Part shown: positions 4,913-9,192 of the stretch, one piece after another
How positions within the stretch are numbered: the stretch's first letter is position 1
Layout of the letters: the number at the start of each line of letters is the position of its first letter
Origin: Sulfurovum sp.
GTDB taxonomy: Bacteria; Campylobacterota; Campylobacteria; Campylobacterales; Sulfurovaceae
NCBI GenBank assembly: GCA_020721385.1
Contig: DYMW01000059.1
Coordinates: 1 to 9,192, forward strand
Length of the DNA: 9,192 nt
Direction: 5' to 3'
Translations under genes and position numbers: made by a program
Notes under the pieces: generated by a model
Databases searched by the model: none
What the model was told of the DNA's origin: nothing
What the model saw: the letters and a program-made list of their open reading frames with translations, nothing else

Positions 4913-7141
4913 TTAAATGTCTTGTTCAACCACTGCTTTAAAGCTGTTAAAATAAATTGATTGAAGTTTCTCTAAACTCATTTCAACATCGTTAATCTTA
5001 ACCACATCTCCTCCAACTTTACCAATAATATCGGTTTTAAGTCCCAATCCATGTGCCATCTCAATAATGGCTTCAAGATTCTCTTTGCTACTTACTTCTA
5101 AAATTGCTCTACTTTGAGACTCATCAAAAATACTTCTTTTGTCTTCAAGTCTAATTCCTGCAACCACTCCACGACCCGATACTGCTGACATTTTTGCCAA
5201 TGCAATCGCCAATCCACCAGAACTTAAATCTTTGGCTGACTCTAAGAGACCTTTTTTATTGGCTTCAATCACCAACTCCCAAAGTCTAAGCTCTTTGGTG
5301 TAATCAATATCCTCTAAACTTCCTACTGTTTCACCAAACAACTCTTTAATATAGAGTGAACCACCAAATGCTTTTTTGGTTTCACCAATCAAAACCAAAT
5401 GATTCTCATCTTCTTGAAATACTGATGCCAATACTCTATTTTCATCAGCATTTAATCCTACCATGGCAATGGCAGGAGTTGGGAAAACGGAGACACCATT
5501 GGTCTCATTATAAAGTGAAACGTTTCCTGATACAACAGGGGTATTGAGCTGGGTACACGCCTCTTTAATTCCTTCACACGCTTGTGCAAACTGCCACATC
5601 ACTTCTGGGTTTTCAGGGTTACCAAAATTGAGACAATCGGTAATTGAAAGTGGTCTAGCTCCACTCATGGCAACGTTTCGTCCCGACTCCATAACTGCCA
5701 ATGCTCCCCCTTTTGCAGGGTCAATATAACAGTATCGTGGATTACAATCTGAACTCATCGCCAATGCTGCCCCATTCTCTTTAACACGAATACATGAAGC
5801 ATCCAAACTTCCTGGTGCTTTGGTGGTATTGGTCTGAACCATTGAGTCATACTGCTCATAAATCCACGCTTTATCCACCACTTCCATTGAGCTTATAAGC
5901 TTTTCAAAGGCTACTTGATTCTCAACTGTCTCATACGAATCGATGGTTTTACCTGAAATTTCATCCAAATATTTTGGACGTGATGTTGGTCTGTCTAAAA
6001 TAGGTGCTTCTTCACTTACAGGGGCAATTGGCATATCACACACCTTTTCGCCATGCCAAAAAAGCTCCATTCTACCACTCGCCGTTACTTCACCAACCAC
6101 CGCAACATCCAAATCCCATTTTTCAAAAATATCAATAACTTCTTGCTCTTTACCCTTTTTTGCACAAATAAGCATACGCTCTTGTGATTCACTTAGCATA
6201 AAGTCATAAGGGGTCATTCCCTCTTCACGTGCAGGAACAAGGTCAAGATTCATAATCATACCTGCCCCACTTTTTCCTGCCATTTCAAAAGCTGAACTCG
6301 TAAGACCAGCAGCACCCATATCTTGAATACCCACCACAACATCTTTGGTTTTAAAAAGCTCTAAACACGCTTCAAGTAAAAGTTTTTCTATAAAAGGGTC
6401 ACCTACTTGAACAGTTGGACGTAACGATTTACTCTCTTCGGTAAAACTGTCTGAACTCATTACCGCTCCACCAAGTCCATCACGACCTGTTTTAGAACCT
6501 ACATACATAACAGAGTTTCCAATACCTTCTGCAATTCCTAAGAAAATTTCATCGGATTTACACAATCCTAACGCAAAAGCATTCACCAAAATGTTTCCGT
6601 TGTATGACTCATCAAAACTCACCTCTCCACCAATGGTTGGAACCCCCATACAGTTACCATAACCACCAATTCCTTCGGTTACACCTTTAACCAAGTGTCG
6701 TTGATATTGAGCCGTCTTATCTTTGTTAACAATGTTTCCAAAACGTAGGGCATTCATGTTGGCTACAGGTCTAGCACCCATGGTAAAGACATCTCTTAAA
6801 ATCCCACCAACACCTGTTGCTGCACCTTGATAAGGCTCAATAAAACTTGGGTGATTGTGTGACTCCATTTTAAATACAGCAGCCATTCCTCCACCAATGT
6901 CAATAACCCCAGCATTTTCACCTGGACCTTGAATAACCCATGGTGCTTTGGTTGGAAAACCATTCAAATATTTTTTACTTGACTTATATGAACAGTGTTC
7001 AGACCACATCGCCGAAAAGATACCAAGTTCTACAAGATTTGGGTGTCGTCCCTCTAATATCTCTAAAATGTGCGTGTACTCTGCTTGACTAAGTTTATGC
7101 GACTTTAATACGTCATCTAAGTTTTCTAATGGTTTTGACAT
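4913..7141 (-). CDS. purL: Phosphoribosylformylglycinamidine synthase subunit PurL
   Basis: This cytoplasmic enzyme converts FGAR, ATP and ammonia to FGAM in purine synthesis, working with PurS and the glutaminase PurQ. The 742 residues match the small Bacillus/Thermotoga-type PurL, not the long fused enterobacterial form, so separate purS and purQ are expected elsewhere. It shows MWSEHCSYKSSK (45-56, with catalytic-site His49), GGGMAAVFKMESHNHPSF (83-100), QGAATGVGGILRDVFTMGAR, and DMGAAGLTSSAFEMAGKSG (274-292). The second PurM-like half has TKAPGSLDAS, KGGALAVMESGRNVAMSGARP and PVVSGNVSLYNET. It appears intact. The ATG at 7141 has AGGA 10 nt upstream. It is a single gene with its own promoter, converging on the exported-protein gene. 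Confidence 0.98.
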   Translation of the reverse strand: MSKPLENLDDVLKSHKLSQAEYTHILEILEGRHPNLVELGIFSAMWSEHCSYKSSKKYLNGFPTKAPWVIQGPGENAGVIDIGGGMAAVFKMESHNHPSFIEPYQGAATGVGGILRDVFTMGARPVANMNALRFGNIVNKDKTAQYQRHLVKGVTEGIGGYGNCMGVPTIGGEVSFDESYNGNILVNAFALGLCKSDEIFLGIAEGIGNSVMYVGSKTGRDGLGGAVMSSDSFTEESKSLRPTVQVGDPFIEKLLLEACLELFKTKDVVVGIQDMGAAGLTSSAFEMAGKSGAGMIMNLDLVPAREEGMTPYDFMLSESQERMLICAKKGKEQEVIDIFEKWDLDVAVVGEVTASGRMELFWHGEKVCDMPIAPVSEEAPILDRPTSRPKYLDEISGKTIDSYETVENQVAFEKLISSMEVVDKAWIYEQYDSMVQTNTTKAPGSLDASCIRVKENGAALAMSSDCNPRYCYIDPAKGGALAVMESGRNVAMSGARPLSITDCLNFGNPENPEVMWQFAQACEGIKEACTQLNTPVVSGNVSLYNETNGVSVFPTPAIAMVGLNADENRVLASVFQEDENHLVLIGETKKAFGGSLYIKELFGETVGSLEDIDYTKELRLWELVIEANKKGLLESAKDLSSGGLAIALAKMSAVSGRGVVAGIRLEDKRSIFDESQSRAILEVSSKENLEAIIEMAHGLGLKTDIIGKVGGDVVKINDVEMSLEKLQSIYFNSFKAVVEQDI

Positions 7142-7180
7142 TATTTATAATTCCTATGTATGGGAGATTTTTTATCCATT

Positions 7181-7186
7181 ATTTTA
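7181..7186 (-). promoter_or_regulatory. Candidate -10 box of purL inside a small palindrome
   Basis: TAAAAT on the minus strand lies about 40 nt before the purL ATG and within the inverted repeat CCATTA-TTT-TAATGG (7176-7190). A start site near 7174 would leave a leader of about 33 nt containing the AGGA site. The palindrome over the box could bind a regulator, but six base pairs of mostly A/T may be chance. No purine-riboswitch-like structure is seen. Confidence 0.35.
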
Positions 7187-7270
7187 ATGGAAAAGTGCTA
7201 AATTTGGGATGAAAAGAAAATTAAGAAATAAAAGAAGCCAAAAAAGTGTATGCTTTGGTTGCATCAAAAG

Positions 7271-7286
7271 TTTCTTGAGAAAGAAA
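7271..7286 (-). terminator. Weak hairpin just after the membrane-protein gene
   Basis: On the minus strand TTTCTT-TCTC-AAGAAA forms a 6-bp stem starting 3 nt after the stop of the membrane-protein gene, followed by CTTTTG. The stem is A/T-rich and the T-run short, so termination would be weak. The rest of the 147-nt spacer shows only another poor stem and the purL promoter. Confidence 0.3.
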
Positions 7287-7288
7287 TA

Positions 7289-8407
7289 TTATTTTAAAGA
7301 TAAAACCAAATTCATAACATACCCAGATTGAAAAATAAGAATGGACAAACTAATAGAAAAAAAGAGCCATTTATAACTGGCATTTTTAAAAAATAAAAAA
7401 TAGAGAGAAATGACCCCAAGCCAAAGTGCAAAAAGTGAAATAAGATACAATCCTGCTATGTCAACGCCCAATTTAAATCGTATCCAAATTGAAAGTGCTA
7501 AAACAATACTGAGTATAAACGTAGAACCCCATATCAGTTTTCTAAACCTATTATTTGATTGCACCCAAAGAGGTGTCCAAAACATATAGGTACCAATAGC
7601 AAGTAATGAAAAAGTTATAATCATGCCATCAATCGTAATCTTTTCCCATGATTGAAGAAGAATTATTTTCACAATATAGCCAAATAAAATAACCATATAA
7701 AGTAGCATTGTGGGTGTTAAAACATACTTGGTAAAGACCCGACCTACTTTAGAGTATTTTTGTCTTTGAACCAACAGAATATATTTTGGCATCTGTGAAA
7801 GAAAAAAATTGACCGAAAAGAGACCCATTACGAGAACAGCCAATTGAAGGTATCGTCTATTCTCTATCTCAATCTCAAAAAGCATATTAAGACTGTAAAG
7901 GGTTATAGCCACCACAATATAGAGTGTTAAACTTAATACAAAAGTTGCCAAAAGAATCAATAGAATTTTCTGTGTCCACTCCCATATATTTTTATTGCTA
8001 ATGTTGGTATTGATAAAAGGAGCCCAAAAAAACATAAAACAAAGTGCCAATAGTAAAAGCAGATGTCTTGTAATATCTCTACTTTCAATAACTGTTGGTA
8101 AAAAGTAAAAATATGCCACAATTAACGCAATACCAAACAACTTAGACCAAATCAGTCTATTAAGCAGATGTAACGCAGGAAAAAGAAAGATTCCCATGGT
8201 TGAAACAAACGCCACTTTATTGGCTAAAATGCTCATTGGACTCTGTTGTGTATAATCAATTTCAATCAACATCATCCAAATAAGTGCCACCATAAAAGCC
8301 GAAAAACTGGCAAGAGGAAAGCGTTTAAATGTGTCCAATATCCTTAATGATAAGCCATCAATCGTATCAAGAAAAAAATTCACTCTCATCCTTCCAACCT
8401 TTTTCAT
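7289..8407 (-). CDS. Polytopic inner-membrane protein, DUF4153-like
   Basis: A 372-residue protein that is nearly all membrane, with about 11 hydrophobic segments (roughly 30-50, 60-82, 84-103, 113-130, 145-175, 185-202, 225-247, 258-278, 288-308, 315-338, 345-369). The C-terminal half, with KYVLTPTMLLYMVILFGYIV, then a short polar loop and WIRFKLGVDIAGLYL, resembles DUF4153 membrane proteins, whose function is unknown; it is shorter than many of them. There are no catalytic motifs. The start is uncertain. ATG 8407 has no good ribosome site, whereas ATG 8389 (Met7) has AAGG 8 nt upstream, and a TAAAAT promoter box at 8417-8412 would start transcription near 8405. It follows the PIN toxin by 27 nt on the same strand, so partial co-transcription is possible. 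The family call is by eye only. Confidence 0.7.
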   Translation of the reverse strand: MKKVGRMRVNFFLDTIDGLSLRILDTFKRFPLASFSAFMVALIWMMLIEIDYTQQSPMSILANKVAFVSTMGIFLFPALHLLNRLIWSKLFGIALIVAYFYFLPTVIESRDITRHLLLLLALCFMFFWAPFINTNISNKNIWEWTQKILLILLATFVLSLTLYIVVAITLYSLNMLFEIEIENRRYLQLAVLVMGLFSVNFFLSQMPKYILLVQRQKYSKVGRVFTKYVLTPTMLLYMVILFGYIVKIILLQSWEKITIDGMIITFSLLAIGTYMFWTPLWVQSNNRFRKLIWGSTFILSIVLALSIWIRFKLGVDIAGLYLISLFALWLGVISLYFLFFKNASYKWLFFSISLSILIFQSGYVMNLVLSLK

Positions 8408-8411
8408 TGGT

Positions 8412-8417
8412 ATTTTA
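8412..8417 (-). promoter_or_regulatory. Candidate -10 box of the membrane-protein gene
   Basis: GAGATAAAATACC on the minus strand lies in the 27-nt gap after the PIN gene, preceded by A/T blocks. It closely resembles the AGATAAAATTCC box before bpt. Transcription would start at about 8405, inside the first ATG, which favours translation from ATG 8389. Confidence 0.4.
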
Positions 8418-8434
8418 TCTCAAATATTTTAAAA

Positions 8435-8857
8435 CTATACAATAACCCCACGAACCTTCATCTTCTTAAACTCCCTAAGTTCCAACAATTTTTTATCATT
8501 CGTTATAAAACTATCACACCCACATCGAACAGCAGAATTCAAAACCATTAAATCTTCAAAATCATTAAAGACCTCATCAAGAAAATCATTTTTAGCATCT
8601 ATAAAATCGTTATGTGCCAAATAGAAAGGAATAATCTCAAATGATAAAGCCTCAATAGTAGCAATTACTTCAGAAGCCCTGTATTTTCGTTTTTCTGTCA
8701 AAATATAGTAAAAAGTTGTAATAAAATCAGAACTAAAATAGAACGAAATAGAAGCATCATCTTTATGTTGCATATACCACTCTATGGATACTGATGAAGT
8801 TGCTCTTTTGGAGTCTAATAAATCCAAGCAGATATTGGCATCTAAAAAAATCTTCAT
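8435..8857 (-). CDS. PIN-domain toxin (VapC-like ribonuclease)
   Basis: A 140-residue PIN-fold protein, the usual length for a toxin endonuclease that cuts RNA using Mg2+ held by acidic residues. It shows the N-terminal strand KIFLDANICLDLL with Asp6, the central FNDFEDLMVLNSAV helix with Asp102, CGCDSFITND with Asp115 and Asp121, and a short final strand. The second acidic residue common in VapC (usually Glu around 40-45) is not obvious; Asp44 in SSDFITTFYYIL is the nearest, which fits a PIN_3-like branch. Its ATG overlaps the antitoxin stop by one base (TAATG), so it is made by coupled translation. Its target (tRNA, rRNA or mRNA) cannot be read from sequence. Confidence 0.88.
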   Translation of the reverse strand: MKIFLDANICLDLLDSKRATSSVSIEWYMQHKDDASISFYFSSDFITTFYYILTEKRKYRASEVIATIEALSFEIIPFYLAHNDFIDAKNDFLDEVFNDFEDLMVLNSAVRCGCDSFITNDKKLLELREFKKMKVRGVIV

Positions 8858-9129
8858 TATGCATTCTCCACACTTTTATAATGCTCTTTTTTCATCTCTT
8901 TAAAGCTCTGATTCCCTATTTTCCCATCAAGTATGCCAATAAAACTTCCTGTTCGTTTATTGGCACTCTGCTCAATACTATCTAAAATAGATGGCTCTTT
9001 GACAATGGCTTTAAAATAGAGATTAATTGCTTCTGTCAAATTTTTATGCTTAGACAATAAAATCTCTTGGGCTTTTTCAATTAACTCTTTGTCTAATAAA
9101 AAGTTTTTTCGTACTTTAATGACATTCAT
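8857..9129 (-). CDS. Ribbon-helix-helix antitoxin
   Basis: A 90-residue protein with a ribbon-helix-helix N-terminus: strand VIKVRKNF (3-10), helix DKELIEKAQEILLSKH (13-28), turn KNLTE, and helix EAINLYFKAIV (33-43). Such dimers bind operator DNA. The tail RTGSFIGILDGKIGNQSF and KEMKKEHYKS (59-86) is basic and amphipathic, as in antitoxin tails that wrap a PIN toxin. Antitoxin-first order and the one-base overlap with the PIN gene fit a type II module. AAGGAG (9141-9136) lies 6 nt before the ATG. A 27-nt palindrome just upstream is the likely autoregulatory operator. The exact antitoxin family is not assigned. Confidence 0.85.
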   Translation of the reverse strand: MNVIKVRKNFLLDKELIEKAQEILLSKHKNLTEAINLYFKAIVKEPSILDSIEQSANKRTGSFIGILDGKIGNQSFKEMKKEHYKSVENA

Positions 9130-9144
9130 TTTAGACTCCTTTTC

Positions 9145-9171
9145 ATATATGTATAAATTTAATACATATAT
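9145..9171. promoter_or_regulatory. 27-nt palindromic operator of the toxin-antitoxin operon
   Basis: ATATATGTAT (9145-9154) and ATACATATAT (9162-9171) are perfect reverse complements around AAATTTA, whose central bases also pair; only 9155/9161 mismatch. It lies 15 nt upstream of the antitoxin ATG and overlaps the possible minus-strand -10 boxes TATTAT (9175-9170) and TATACA (9155-9150), and a perfect plus-strand TATAAT (9169-9174). Position and symmetry fit binding by RHH antitoxin dimers, alone or with toxin; this is inferred. Confidence 0.65.
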
Positions 9172-9192
9172 AATAGCTAAATTATCTTAAAC

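Noticed and set aside
5356..6209. Several plus-strand ORFs inside purL
   Set aside because: All lie antisense to conserved PurL coding sequence and lack any recognisable motif or ribosome site.
7142..7288. Purine riboswitch or small RNA upstream of purL
   Set aside because: No conserved three-way-junction elements or stable structure could be found; only weak A/T hairpins are present.

Overview
This AT-rich window looks like chromosomal DNA of a Campylobacterota (epsilonproteobacterial) species, most likely a free-living sulfur-oxidiser of the Sulfurimonas/Sulfurovum kind. That placement is inferred from protein style, base composition, promoters that show a -10 box in A/T-rich DNA without a clear -35, and a lone trpC inside an unrelated operon. 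No genome comparison was possible. There are nine complete protein genes and one cut by the left edge. I see no rRNA, tRNA, CRISPR array or insertion sequence.

Bases 1-3342 (minus strand) form one tightly packed operon, read right to left: a TrmN6-like tRNA adenine methyltransferase, a YkgJ-family cysteine-cluster protein, a TPR lipoprotein, trpC, and the first 35 codons of a short-chain dehydrogenase. Neighbouring genes overlap or lie 1-28 nt apart, and most of the starts are TTG or GTG. A 69-nt divergent promoter region (3343-3411) separates this operon from a plus-strand gene for a Bpt/ATE-type aminoacyl-tRNA-protein transferase, which appears to be transcribed leaderless.

Bases 4171-4874 (plus strand) hold an A/T-rich spacer and an unrecognised, probably exported, six-cysteine protein of 162 residues. 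Its 3' end carries two competing hairpins, one of which contains its stop codon and lies between it and the convergent purL. PurL (4913-7141, minus) is a full-length small-type FGAM synthase subunit.

Bases 7289-9192 (minus strand) read, right to left, as a long palindromic operator, a ribbon-helix-helix antitoxin, a PIN-domain toxin (start and stop codons overlapping), and a polytopic membrane protein resembling DUF4153 with its own candidate promoter. The housekeeping genes (trpC, purL, trmN, bpt) are ordinary in content. The parts that deserve attention are the orphan exported protein with its 3' RNA structure, the toxin-antitoxin/membrane-protein cluster with its operator, and the start-codon and leaderless features. 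I found no convincing new multi-gene system.
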